Source: Posidonia oceanica (Eukaryota; Streptophyta; Magnoliopsida; Alismatales; Posidoniaceae). Taken from it: a stretch of 64,000 bases of DNA. The notes beneath the pieces were generated by a model. It did not search any database and was not told the DNA's origin. It saw only the letters and a program-made list of their open reading frames with translations. The stretch spans positions 2,232,001 through 2,296,000 of the forward strand of contig JAZBRS010000044.1 in assembly GCA_037176725.1 (NCBI GenBank), written 5' to 3'. The position numbers and the translations under genes are program-made. Shown one piece after another: positions 31,177 through 43,600 of this stretch (positions within the stretch are counted from its first letter, which is position 1; each line of letters opens with the position of its first letter).

Positions 31177-33905
31177 ATGGAAGCTTATCAACAAAATCGC
31201 GAGCACATCAACATAACGTCTGCCTCAACCTCTACCTCCATGGTACAACAAAGTCAAGGCCCACATGGGTTCTTATTCAGAACTTCAACTTCACAAACAG
31301 AGGAGCCAGGGACCCCTAATTTCTCACAAGCAATGGGCCAATCATTTGAAGAAGAAAGAGAAATAAGCCACTCCCGACCTCGGAGTATCCTGTTTGAGCA
31401 TACAATTCCCGGGGTGACCTCCCAAGTAGTACCTACAACGACCGCTCCCTATCTATCTGAGGAAGCGGCTAATGAGATCTTTCGACTTTCGGCACACCAC
31501 CACCCCTCGTTTAGGAGCCCGCAAATTCCATTCGCCCACCAATCTTTTTTCCTAAACCCTCACCAAAAACCATTAACCACGCCCTCTCACGCCTACGCAT
31601 ACAACATGCCACCAAGCCCAACTATGACCTTCCCTACTCAAACTTCATTCACACAATACCACACAACACCAACCTACCCTTATATCCATCCAACTCTGCC
31701 ATATACAACCCAATACATACCACAACCTCCCGCTAATACACAATACTACCCTACTCCACTTCTATCATCGTTCTTCCATCCACAACAAACTTCCGCTAAC
31801 GCACAATCATACTACACTCCACATTAAACCCAACCCTTCTCTCCACCATACAACCCTCTATCACCACCGTTCCACCAAAACCATGAGCACCTAAACCAGG
31901 GACAACAAGCCATGCCGGGACAGGATATCAAGAGAATGATCTCTGAGGCACTAACAGAGGCGGGAGTTACGCATAAAGTACCGATAGGGTTTGACACGAC
32001 AAAATTTTCTCATTTTGTTCTTCCACCTGAGTTCAAAATGCCAAAAATGAGGAAATACAGTGGAACAGAGGATCCAAGGGGCCATCTAGCCACATTTGCC
32101 CTATCAATACGACAACGGGCTTATAATCTACCTCTTCTTCAAAAGCTTGGAAGGAGAAGCACTGGGATGGTTCAACACGCTTACAGCATATGATCTCAGT
32201 GACTTCAGGATGGTCCAGGAGAAATTTCTGTGCCAATATGTCCATCGCATCCAGCACGAGCCTACAATGAGCGACCTCCTCGCTGAAAAGATGAAACCTG
32301 ATGAGGAGTTTGCTACTTTTGCAAGTAGATGGAGGGACATGGCTGCAAGATCTAAATGTCATATTCCTGAAAGCCAAGCAGTCGAGATCATCGCCCGAAA
32401 CGCTACAGGAGCACTCAGAACAAGGCTACTAATGAGTGACCTCCGAACATACCCTCAGCTACACGAACGCGCTGCAAGGATCCTTCGTCACAAAGAGGAT
32501 CTACCATTCTTAGAGCTCGAGGGAAGGGGCAAAAAGAAGGGCACTGGCTATACACTTGAAGGGATCACTGATAACATGGCACAGATCTCAATCCAGCAGA
32601 AGCAGAAGGGCCAATACCAGTCTGAGCAATCACTCCTGGCCAAAGGGCAACTGACCCAGTATCAGCCAGAGCAGTACCTGAGCCAATCAGTGAGGTACCA
32701 GGGGCAGTTAGTACAGTCAATGCAACACTAACAACAACAGCCACCTGATTATCCAGTACATGCCCAGCAAAGATACTAGGGGCAACCACAGGGGTAGAGG
32801 AACTATCATAACGTCCCTCCTCCACGAAGCTACAAAGGCTCTCAGAGGCAAAACTATCCTCCGCTTCCTGAATCAATCCCCGATACATTTAGGATGCTGG
32901 TTGAGAATGGAGATCTGCAGCTCCCTGAGCCCAGTCCAAGCTATCCAAATGCTAGTATGGTCAAGCACTGCCCTTATCATCAGAACAATGGGCACATCCT
33001 TGAAGAATGCTTCACTGTCAAAGATAAAATATACAATCTTAATGACAAGGGTGGTATCATGTGGCCTGAGCTCAAAGCAAGACTAAAGGCTGCTCAACAA
33101 GGACAACAACAGATACATCAAGAGCCCTTGTTCAACTATCGAGTGGCTCAAGCAGATGCAGAGATCATCTTATCTGCTGCTCGATCTGAGCTTGCAAACA
33201 TCCAGTGCATACGAGCAAATTTAGAACAAAGCCCATCAAGCAAAGAGGACCTTAATCCTAAGGCACCCTCAACACCTACTCTGAATCCTCATGTACCCCA
33301 GAACTTCATGGAAGGTGACTGGTCGTCCATCTATGATGAGTACACTGACATAGATTGGCCTAACGAGCAGACGGTGGATTCTCAAGTGTTCCAAGACTTA
33401 ACAGAAGAAAGCCAGTCGCCCATCTACGATGAGTATGCAGATTCAGACTGGTATAAAGCAGAAGCTGCACTTGGTTCACTCTGCCAAGCTCTCCAAGCAG
33501 CACAAGCACCAAGCTCTCCAAGCAGCACAAGCAAGAGCTAATCCTCCTCCCAAGCCGCCCGACCCTACAAATAGACACACTAGGGGCAATCATGAGCACT
33601 ATGGTCAAGGAGAGGTTACTACAGAGCACATCGGTAGCCACACTTCAAGAGGAGGAGGACATCTGATAGCCTCACTCCAAAACAAAGCCACCAGGGGCAC
33701 ACCGCCTGGAATGGGTCAGAATGAGTCCGGCTTTGATCCTCTGAAAGCAAGGACAGGGCGCAAACCAAAAGAACGACAAGAACATGCGCCACGGCTACCA
33801 CCAGCACCTGACTACTACACGCCAAGGGCAGACTTCCACAGTCACCCCTCAGGTAAGCCCCCTCATCTGGGAAGGGAGGTGCGAAGTTCCACTGAACCCG
33901 ACTAA
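31177..33905 (+). pseudogene. Tat-type gag, recently damaged
   Basis: The ATG at 31177 follows the purine tract. The N-terminus is Pro/Tyr/His-rich (to 31824). The core follows: FVLPPEFKMPKMRKYSG, SLEGEALGWFNTL, FASRWRDMAARSKC, LRTYPQLHERAARILRHKED. A zinc-knuckle variant CPYHQNNGHILEEC (CxxH x4 H x4 C) is near 32969. Lesions: TAA 31825, a frame slip near 32094, TAA 32729, TAG 32777, TAG 32795, and a 25-bp duplication (33485 and 33510) that shifts the frame for the last 120 codons. Gag packages element RNA; this one has no linked pol. Confidence 0.78.
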
Positions 33906-36374
33906 GGGCAGTGATTAACTCAATTAAAACTTGTAAATAAGACACTTTCTTTCCGTACTCTGTTTTCCCTTCATTTATCTTTATTTATCTCTAATGCTAA
34001 GTTAGACTATAAAAATAAATAAAAATGACTGATGAGTGTGGACTATACCTAACAACTTAGAGTACTAAGCAACATTGCCAAAATATTACCTAAGGTTCCT
34101 AAGCAGAGACCGAGACACCCAGGGAAGGTCCAACCACTAGTTGTGACAGTCTGAAGACATCTTCAGATCCGTGGGAGTTACATACAATACACCCTTAATT
34201 AGCATGCTAAACTCTAGAAAGAACCGAAGACCAAGTCCTAGCCAAAGGAAGAAAGTTGCATCCTGAACAAAAAAGGAACTAAACAAATAGGGTAACCTCA
34301 ACCTTGTCCTGTTTGCACATACACTTGCACGGGGAGGTAAGAGAAAGGGAAGCTCGAAGCAAAGGCTTATGGTATGAACCGCTTGCCAATTAACTTAGAA
34401 AGCGTCTAGAAAAGATGGCAGCAAAAATTACCCAAACAGAGAGGAAAGAAGGCAGCAAAGAAGCTGTCCAAGTGAGGAACAAATGAAAAGAGACAGTAAA
34501 AAAAACTGTCCAACTAAAAGAGGTCAGCAAAGAGCTGTCCAAAGAGCTGAAAAGGAACGTGGCAAAAGTTGTCAATGAACCTAAAGCATAAATCCTAGAA
34601 AGACGCATTAAGGGCCAAGGAAAGGCAAGTGGAATTCAAGACCTAAGCCAAAGTCGAGAGCTTACTGCACTTCAAGCCTCCTCCATCTATCTCACTCACA
34701 GACAAGGGGCAGGAAATCCTAGAAGTTTAGGGACTGATTAAACGAAGGAAGCAACAATCCAACCGAGGCTAGGATGAGGCCCCAAGTTCTCAAAAGACTA
34801 AGCATGTTAGAAGGGAAAGCTCTCTCACCCTAGATAATACCAGGCAATGCTACAAGGTCATTAAGTAAGAAGGTTGTGACTGCACTCATTAATCTAAAAA
34901 CTACCAAAAATCATCAATCCAAAATTACCAGAAAAAAAAATCAGAAAATCCAAAAACTACCAAAAATCAGAAAATCCCAAAACATTGAAAAAATTAGAAT
35001 ACCAAAAATACCAAAAAATTTAGAAAATCCAAAATACAAAATCCAAAAAATCATAAATCACAAAATTCAAAAAAATAAAAAAAAAATCTAAGAAAACCAA
35101 CAAAAAAGAAGTACCATGCACCCTACATACAAGTGAAAACTTAATAAGTAGGAAAACTGGAATTAGTCTGGCCGGTGATGCAACAATCATTCATCTCGGA
35201 TTTGGAGATAGCGTCCTACTCAAGCGTGTCTCACAGCTTGGGTGCGTTTTTCTCAACAAAGACATTGTTTCTGCAATAATCTTTAGAGCATCTATGGATG
35301 ACTCACAATCAACGTCTACTGAGCTCTGATTTTCCATCTCTCTGCTGAGGCCAAGACTAATTCCCTCCACCTAGTTCTCAAGCACATTGATTAAGGGACC
35401 ACAAGTATAACTTAGTCAAATCGCCCTAGGAACTGGGAAAGGTTCACCTGTGATTACTAACATCTTTTGTTAAGTGTGTAGGTATCAAAACTTACAACAT
35501 AAAGAATGAGCTCACACCCAAGGGGCTCATATAGTGTGCAAAGGCACACCCACTTTGACTAAAAGGCAAACCCCGGTTTGGCAAAGGAAGGGTTCACTCC
35601 CTCACCCGGTTCTCTAATCATAGAACTGCTTTATTTGCCAAGTCGAGCTGTGGGACGACAGTCCTTTCCCGAGAGTACTGGTCACACTCGAGGACGGAAA
35701 ACACTTGACCACAACAAATTACATTCATTCATTTTGCATATGTCCATATGGTTTGAGACCAACCGTACCCCACCGGCGTAACCTAGCATATGGACCATTC
35801 ATTGCATCGTATGTTGCATTTGCATTTATTTGCTTGAATCATGCATCCATGCATTTTCTCATATCATTAGAAGTGGAGCACGGACGGAGCATTGTTCTTC
35901 AAGAGTGTTAGAAACCCTTAGGACATGTGATTCTCCTAGAGCCAATCTAGTTCCTACCAATCCTTCTATCAATTCCAATCCGAGTAAAATCTCAAACATG
36001 ACGCCACAAGAGCACTCCTTTTCGATCGTGTAAGGGTCACGCCCTACAGTTTTCTCCCTAGCTTCTGCCCCTTTGAAGTACATCTCTACATGATTGACAG
36101 GTCTCGACATCGGTTGTGACACATAGTTCCGAAACCGACTTGACCCCTCTATGCCTGAGTCTTCAATATGACGGCAATTAATCGAACCACCCGGTCGTTC
36201 GGTAATCTCCCGACACCGAGTCCATTCACCCCTTCTTCTTTTTTTTTATCTTCCTTCATCCCTTGTGGCAGATTGTTTGAGGTGGAGTTCCCTTTTTCAG
36301 AAAATGCTCAATAGGACATTTGTTCTTACCTTGGACTCGATCTTATTCTAAGATCAACTCCAAGGAGGGACATC
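33906..36374 (+). other. Non-coding 3' part of the gag-only element
   Basis: Pol would be expected here but nothing like it is found. Contents: small A-loop hairpins at 34430-34585 (GGCAGC/GCTGTC, GACAG/CTGTC, CAGC/GCTG), an A-rich simple repeat at 34880-35095 (AAAATCCAAAAACTACC type), and unassigned sequence. A possible polypurine tract sits at 36362-36374. Confidence 0.6.
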
Positions 36375-37961
36375 TGTAGATATTCCATTTTCGCATTTCC
36401 CAGAGTTCATAGAGGACAGGGACTTCTGAGGCACCAAAGATCACATGTTTAAGGCTTAACAACACATTTTCTAGATCTTCCTTGATTTCTTCAAGCATCA
36501 CTTGATCCTACCTTGACTCAGGTTGTTAACTGTGGCAGAGCCAACTCACTCAGACTCGTGGCAAGTCCGAGTACCCTGAATATCCTTTATTTCCACTCAG
36601 ATTCGTGGCAGATTTGAGTTAACAGAGATGCCTTCTTGATTTCATAGACTATCTGCAGTTTTCCGGCCTTCTATCTTGTTTCTCTGGCCAAAACTTAGAA
36701 AATAGGGTTGGAAATGACCTGAGCTTATTAGTTGCCAGCTGAGGAGGCGACCATCATAGGCGCCATTTAAGGAGGCGACTAAGACGGACGTCCATCCAAC
36801 AGGTGAGCTACTTTGTAGCCAACTGAGGAGGTGACCCGGATAGGCGCCCCATCATCAGGCGACTATGGTAGACGTCATCCAAAGGGGCGACTAACAAGTC
36901 ATAACCGCTCTGGCAGTTGCTTTTCCACGGTCAATTCCCACTAACCCCTCAACCTTTAGGCGCCATCTCAACAGGCGACTAAACGGTTGCGGAACTACCT
37001 CGGTCTTCCCCACGATCCTTGACCATTAGGCGCCGCTACATGCGGCGACTAACAATCGTGGTCTCCTTCGAACCTCTTTTCCACGGTTATTTCACACGAT
37101 CACCCCAACTATTAGGCGCCACCTCAATCGGCAACTAACTATCGTGGCCTCGTTCCCGGGTCTTCCCACACTTTGACCAAGCGGTTGCTAGGTTTAGGCG
37201 CCGCTCCAACAGGCGACTCAAACTAACTGTCATTTTTTTAAAATTTTCTGAACTCCAACCGTCCCTACACCCCTTAGAGTCTATAAATAGACCCCGTGGG
37301 TCAGTGTTTGAACGGTTGGTCATTCTTGGAGAGAGAGAGCCCCCTCAGTCAGGTCAGAAAGAATCTTCTGTAGATTTTAGGTTTCTGAGCTTCCACCTTC
37401 AAACAGCTAGAGTTTTCAAACCAGAAACCCTAGTCTCCACCCTCTATCTAGAGAGAAACCCAAGATCCCAGAGATCACTACAACCCCAACTACAATCCCA
37501 TATATCTCGAGCCTAGCCGGAGCTCCGACCGTGCCTCTACTTCTACTCCACTGCAAACAGCACGAGGGTGAAGGGAGTATCTTCCAATCTTTTTATCTCA
37601 TATTGCATTCCTTAAAATAGGACCCATAGCATATGCATGCGGGGAACAACCCCTGATTAGTATTAGATCTTTTTGTTTCTAGTATTCTCTGTTCTTCTTT
37701 GTTAACATTTACTACACTTGAACTAATCTAGATCTTCTCTTTTTATTTGTTTTGAAGGAAAGGAAATTGCTTACATAACATGAAGGAGCCGCTGGACGAC
37801 ATCCTGCCGTCGATCTAGTGATTCGAGTACTCACAGCTCCATCATCTCCCCCCAGGTGTCTTGTCTACCCAAAGGCGAGTGGTGATCACAACAAAGCTGT
37901 CGACGTCGTGGAAGCGCCGGCATCTTCATTTTTAAACACCACCCCAAAATCCACATCTACA
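36375..37961 (+). repeat. 3' LTR of the gag-only Tat-type element
   Basis: It is 1587 bp and starts TGTAGATATTCC. By eye it differs from the 5' LTR at scattered sites, many of them C/T or G/A, plus a few indels near the end. Low divergence means a fairly recent insertion. Confidence 0.88.
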
Positions 37962-37966
37962 TGTCC

Positions 37967-40328
37967 CTCTTTTAAATGTTTTGTGTGTTCCATCTCTAGC
38001 TAGAAACCGATTGTCAATTCAAAAAGTTTCTCATGAAATAAGTGTTTCTTTCTTCTTGATAAATCTGATTTCTGTGCTAAGGACAAGTGGACGGGCAAGG
38101 TCCCTCTTCATGATCCTTGTTCAGGTGGTGTTTATACTACTGCGTCGGATCGTTCTTCCTCCTCCATCACCTGTTTTAGTGCTCGTGCTTCCTCTTTCAT
38201 CTGGCATCGTCGTCTTGACCATCTCACAAATCCTCTTCTCTGTCACATGCTCTACCGTTTCTAAGTTGTAGTTCATGGCTTACTGAAGAATTCCTTCTAT
38301 CCTATCTGTCCCCTTGGAAAATCAACACACCTTCCTTTTCTCAACGTACAACTACTTCACATCAGCCATTAGATCTTCTTCACCTTAATGTATGGGGTCC
38401 TGCTCCCCTAGTGTCTAATGGGTGTCTGTATTACCTATCTGTTGTTGATGATTACTCTTGATTTACTTGGTTCTTTCCACTTGTTAAAAAATCTGATGTC
38501 ACATTTGTTTTCATTCATTTCAAAAAGATCATTGAAAACCTTCTCTCTTCCACCATTAAAACTATTCAAATAGATGGTGGCATAACTCATCGTCTCAATT
38601 GTTCTCATACAGTTGAACAAAATGGTCTGTGGAATGCAAACATCATCACTTAGTATCTATGGGACGATGCCTTCTCTATACTGCCAGCGTTCCTCATCAA
38701 TATTGGGTTGATGCCCTAACTACAGCTTGCTTCATAACCAATAGAACTTCCACACCAGTGCTCAATGGTTGATGTCCTTTGGAAGTTTTGTTTAACAAGG
38801 CTCCAGATCTTTCTCTTTTAAGAGTTTTTGGTTGCTGTTGTTGTCCTCTTCTAACCCCCTATGCCAAAAACAAATTAGATTCAAGATCCTTGCCCTGTGT
38901 TTTTATGGGTTATGACAACAACAGAAAGGGGTATCACTAACTTCACATTGCTATAGGACGTGTACATGTGTCTCAGAACATTATCTTTGATGAAGAAACA
39001 TACCCCTTTCCCCTTTACTTTAATCTCTGCTACTCACACTTCTTCTTCTTCTCTACCTTTATTTTTTCTTATACCCACTCATATCATGCCACTTGTCCCA
39101 CTATTTCATCCCACTCCTCAACCTCATGTAGATATGCCCCACACTCGTACTGAGCAGACACTTGTACTAAGCAGCTGTCCTCCACCAATACCCTTTCTTC
39201 TCCTTTAGCCACTATTCCCGTGTCTAGCAGTCATTGTGTATCATCGTCTACCTCCAGAAACCCTAGACTCCCCCTCGCAAATTTCATAGAATCTCTGACA
39301 TTATGCAACAGACTCATCCCCATCCTTTACTACATGCCCTTCTATCTACCAACAATGACCTCACTCTATTTGGACCCAACTCATACACTCAGGCCAAGAA
39401 ATATTCCCACTGGCGTAGTGCAATGGATGAGGAGTTTTCAGCTCTTCTTTGAAACAGCACATGGGACCTGGTGCCTCCCAACCCAGCTTACAATATTGTT
39501 GGCTCTAAATGGGTTTTTCGTGTCAAACAACGGGTTAATGGGACTGTGGAGCGCTACAGGGCTCGCCTAGTAGCTAAAGGCTACCATCAAAAAGAGAGTT
39601 TGGATTTTGAAGACACCTTCAGCTTGGTTGTAAAACACAGCACGATTCGTACCATTCTTTCTCTTATTGTCTCAAGAAAATGGGTTATTCGATAGCTTGA
39701 TGTTCGTAATGCATTTGTACAAGGTTACATACGTGAAGATGTATACATGCATCAACCTCCGGGTTACACAGATCCTCTTCGACCCAATCATGTGTGCAAA
39801 TGCAAATGAGCTCTCTATGATCTGAAACAGACTCATCGTGCTTGGTTTCAATGACTCCACTCCTTGTTGAGTTTCAGTTTTCAGAGTAGTGTCTCTAACT
39901 CATCACTCTTTATAAAAAACATTGGGTCCTCTACTATAGCTATCTTGGTTTATGTGGATAACCTCATTATCACGGGCCAGCAACGACTCCTCCTCTATAT
40001 CTGATTTTGTTCTCAGAATATGCATTGAGTTTGATTGTCGAGATCTTGGCATAGCTGGTTTCTTCCTTGGAATGGAAATAACATGCATTTCGGGCTCTCT
40101 CCGTTTATCTCAAACAAGATATGCCATCGATTTATTGAAGAAGTTTAATATGGAACATTATTCTCCATGTCACACATCTCTAGCCAGTGGGACTCAGTTG
40201 AATTCTGTTGAGAGTGATCCTCTTCCGAATCCAACCTTATTTCGGAGCATGGTAGGTGGGTTGCAATACCTTACTCTCTGGAGACCTGATTTAGCTTATG
40301 CTGTAAATCATGTCTCTCAATACTTATA
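37967..40328 (+). pseudogene. Copia pol remainder: protease end, integrase and RT
   Basis: VPSLARNRLSIQKVSHE continues the protease/linker from 28165. WHRRLDHLTNPLLC (38190-38240) is the pre-integrase zinc region. LYYLSVVDDYS and FTWFFPLVKKSDVTF are integrase core. RT has [39 protein letters not shown] and YVDNLIITG (the usual catalytic YVDD now YVDN). Many stops and frameshifts are present, and it breaks off at 40328 after AVNHVSQYL. Confidence 0.78.
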
Positions 40329-41388
40329 ACAACCATAGACGCCTCATCTAAGCAAAAAAAATTTATAAATCATTTTAATTAGTGGTCAAATCCCACGTCT
40401 CTTTGACTTCAAACAAGTAGTTACACAAGCCTTCATAATTAATATTAATATGCAATTCATGCTTCACAAATAAGTTGTTTATAACATTTTTGTTTGATTT
40501 ACCTTTAATTAGCTAAATACTCTTCTTATATCATATAAATTTTTTTAGTAACACGTATTTACAAGTTCTTATATTTACTCTCTTTTTTTTCTTGCACAGG
40601 TTTTTTTTTTTTTTTGCTTGTCAAGAGCAATCTAATGAGCTAATGTGACCTCGAAAGCAATAGGTAGTAATTAAGTTACGTGGTCTGGTAAGCATTGACT
40701 TCAAATAGTGTCTTAATTTATATGTATGTTACCATACACATTAACAATAAAAAAATGTAATACTCTTCCATCACCACAGTCAATTCTCCTTTTGTAACCC
40801 AACTGACGAATTTTCAAAAGATTAGTTTAGAATATCATCTGAATTAAAGTAGTTGGACGCATCAGTTATTGTTTAGCAGGCCGATATAGTCGTATCATCC
40901 GAGGTATTTTCCGTGTGGTTGCAAGTGGAACCTAGTGCCTTTTAAGCATAGACTACCTTAACAAGAAATCTTTCTTCCAATGGATTGTAAGCGCATATAT
41001 ACGCAATTGGAGTTCCAGCTGGATGTTAATTCATTTGTAACTAGTGATTGGCTGGGTATAGTCCCAGAGTTAGAAAATACTAGAAATGCTAGAGAAATAT
41101 TACAAGTCATACTTTGAGCTTAGAGAATTCATCATATATTGATAAACGGTGATATGATAATGCATCATACATTGATCTTAATGAATTTATCATAATATAA
41201 ATTGCTACCTAACATTTTACCAGTCAACCACCAAATTAAAGACCATACTTTGAAGAAACTCAGATGAATTGCTCAAACATAAATTCCTCAAATATTACCT
41301 AGATGCAGCCACAAGAGGATAAAACTCAAAGTATCCTCCACACAAACAACAAACCCAAACCATAAAACAAAAGATCATAACAACAACC
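40329..41388. other. Unassigned AT-rich DNA
   Basis: No ORF, terminal repeat or homology that I recognise. It separates the broken Copia RT from a minus-strand Ty3 remnant. Confidence 0.4.
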
Positions 41389-42064
41389 ATGGAGGGTCAT
41401 ACTAGAAGCAGTCGCTTGTTGCACCTCTCCCTCCACTACAACACCACAAGACAGTCTAACATCGGGGTATTGATCAAGAAAACACTCTCTGGTCGACTAA
41501 CATGGTGCGTCTCCAACCCTCTTGGAAGGATCAGGGTATTTCCTCTACAAATGCCCCACCTTCTCGCAGCAATAACACACCAAGCAGACTAGTGCTCACT
41601 GTTGACGTGAACAACTCTTGGCAACATGGCTCACTTGGCCACACAGGCTGTAAGGTCTCCCACCCTGCATACTGGCACCGAATCCTGCCTAACTGAAACT
41701 GTCACACACCCACCAACAATGCGATCCCTATTACTCGCAATGCTGCCAAATAGCACTGATCTCTCCGATCAACGCTCCTCAGAGTCGAAGACCTCATGTG
41801 AACGGCTTTGGACTTGCGATCGCTGTCTTGCACTCCGCCATCGACCTGCTCCATCAAGAAGCTTCAACAAGTTGATGTTCTGGAATTCCAACCACCGAAA
41901 ACATTCTCTCTTGGTTCGACGTTTTCTCCAACTGATTAGCAAGCCGATGCGCCTAATACTTCTCTGGGTATGTCATGCTCAAACCTTGCTAACACTGGAG
42001 TCAGAACTGGAACCCCTCTCCTTGCGACAAACAACCAAGAAAAGTAATAAAATAAAGGTGTAGA
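41389..42064 (-). pseudogene. Ty3-type gag remnant
   Basis: On the minus strand a zinc-knuckle-like CYCCEKVGHL (near 41550) lies downstream of the primer site at 42137-42148, as gag should. The reading frame is broken throughout and no further domain can be claimed. Confidence 0.4.
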
Positions 42065-42136
42065 TTTGCATGATATGTAATCTTATGGAGTCACCCGACC
42101 AGACATCTCTGAGCTAGTGTCCTCAGTAAACGTACC

Positions 42137-42148
42137 GCTCTGATACCA
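42137..42148 (-). other. Primer-binding site (tRNA-iMet type), minus strand
   Basis: Read on the minus strand it is TGGTATCAGAGC, four bases (GAAG) after an LTR ending GGTCGTTACA. This layout is standard for Tekay/Del-type elements. Confidence 0.75.
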
Positions 42149-42152
42149 CTTC

Positions 42153-43230
42153 TGTAACGACCCCGATCGTCACACCCAACCTAACCACTTTTTTTTTCCA
42201 GTCAAATATCAAACATCGATACTAAATCCAAATCAAAGCATAATAATCTATAAATACCATAATCAATGGAAATAAATCTAAGTAAGAATATCTACTTAGA
42301 ATCCTTGATGTATGGTTGAGTGACTCTCTTCTATATGTACTAGTAAACCAATACATGATCTACACCTACAAAATATAAAACAAAAGCACACATAAGTGAC
42401 CACTATCTAGGTCACCTAACACACACTCCACAAAACAAAACCAGGAAAACCAGAATAAATTGCTGGAAAACAACATGAACCAAGCATAATAATTATGCAA
42501 ACCAAAAACCAACGCATGAGTTCTCACATAGAAACCTAAAATACGGAAAATCACAATGCACTCATTCATGGTGATTTGCATCCAGAAAACCAATTTACCA
42601 TAGAAAGCCCAGATCTCTCAAATCTAGAGATCTGACACCAATCCAACACCATTAAAACAGGCATCTCAGATATTGATGTTTGAAAATCAAAACTACCAAA
42701 AACCTCGATACAAAAAAGTGTATAGGCGTGCATCCCAAACAATACACCCAAAAACCTCAGGAAACAGACATCTTATCTCGATGCCACAAAATCATAGTGT
42801 AAGGCAATCTACTATTACTAAACAAGCATAAATTCTTTAAATATGATTTTCAAAATCATTTTTCTAGTTTCTAAACCAAAACCATATGCATATTTGAAAT
42901 TTCTTTATACATACTTGATATGACATATTTCTGTCAAATCAAGTCTAAAACCACTACGAATTCCACATCTCAAAAAACATGGTCTTCTCTAAACCAGAGC
43001 CTGAAATCCTCAATCAGAACTCAAAAAACCTCAAACACAAACCACACAACCCATAGTCACACACACACACAGTTAAAAAACTTGTCGAGTCACTCGGGCC
43101 CAAGCGACCGACACTAACCCACAAGCTGTCGCTAAGGTACACTACATTGTCGCGGTAGAGCCACCCTATGCAGGAGCTGGTACCCACAGCTGGTGCCTGC
43201 GCCTGTCCCACAATGACCTTAGGTATTACA
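42153..43230 (-). repeat. LTR of a minus-strand Ty3 (Tekay/Del-like) element
   Basis: The 3' end is well fixed by the neighbouring primer site (GATCGGGGTCGTTACA on the minus strand). The other end is my best guess: TGTAATACCTAAGG at 43230, which resembles the TGTAACATCTGAG start of the solo LTR at 21828. The rest of the element beyond the gag remnant is missing. Confidence 0.45.
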
Positions 43231-43431
43231 TTAGCCAATGAGGCAGGAGGAGAAGGCCGCTAGGAGATAGACCGAGAGACACGCCAATGAGCATGACAAG
43301 TTGGTCGCCTGCCACCACCACGCGTCGAGAAGTCGTTTGCAAGGAGTCCCCGACGAGGGCTCAAGCCACCTTCATGTTCAGAACACTTTAGGAGGGATCC
43401 ACTAGTAGAGTGAGCGTGAGGGAGAGGAGAC

Positions 43432-43600
43432 TAGAGGTGTATACGGTTCGGTCAGAACTGATTAATCGAACCGAACTGAATCATTTTTTATTGTTTGGTT
43501 CGGTTTGGCTCTTAAATTTTGAAACTATTCTTAGTAGTCGGTTCTTAGTTCCGGGTACGGTTAACCGAACCAAACCGAGAACTAATCCATATATTAATAT
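43432..43600. mobile_element. hAT-like remnant
   Basis: It starts TAGAGGTGTATACGGTTCGG and contains GGTTCGGTTTGG and, inverted, AACCGAACCAAACCG. Such termini occur in hAT MITEs. No matching outer end or target duplication was found. Confidence 0.35.

Larger units (their letters stand above)
28171..37961 (+). mobile_element. Gag-only Tat-type LTR retrotransposon (LARD-like), 9.8 kb
   Basis: The LTRs are 28171-29763 and 36375-37961, about 98% alike by eye in the parts compared. TGTCC flanks both ends (28166-28170, 37962-37966). Ends are TGTAGATAT and CATCTACA. The PBS is at 29771 and a purine-rich AAGGAGGGACATC precedes the 3' LTR. Inside, only a damaged gag is present; no protease, RT, RNase H or integrase. 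It must have been moved by enzymes from a related Tat element. Confidence 0.88.
26808..40328 (+). mobile_element. Copia element, decayed, interrupted by a Tat-type element and lacking its 3' end
   Basis: The left part (26808-28170) holds LTR, gag and the start of protease. The right part (37962-40328) resumes in the same region and carries integrase and RT. Between them lies the insertion at 28171-37961 with its TGTCC duplication. The element ends abruptly at 40328, in the RT/RNase H region; no RNase H or 3' LTR is visible. Confidence 0.8.

Noticed and set aside
33619..33945. 108-codon ORF on the - strand
   Set aside because: It is antisense to the frameshifted gag C-terminus and has no recognisable domain.
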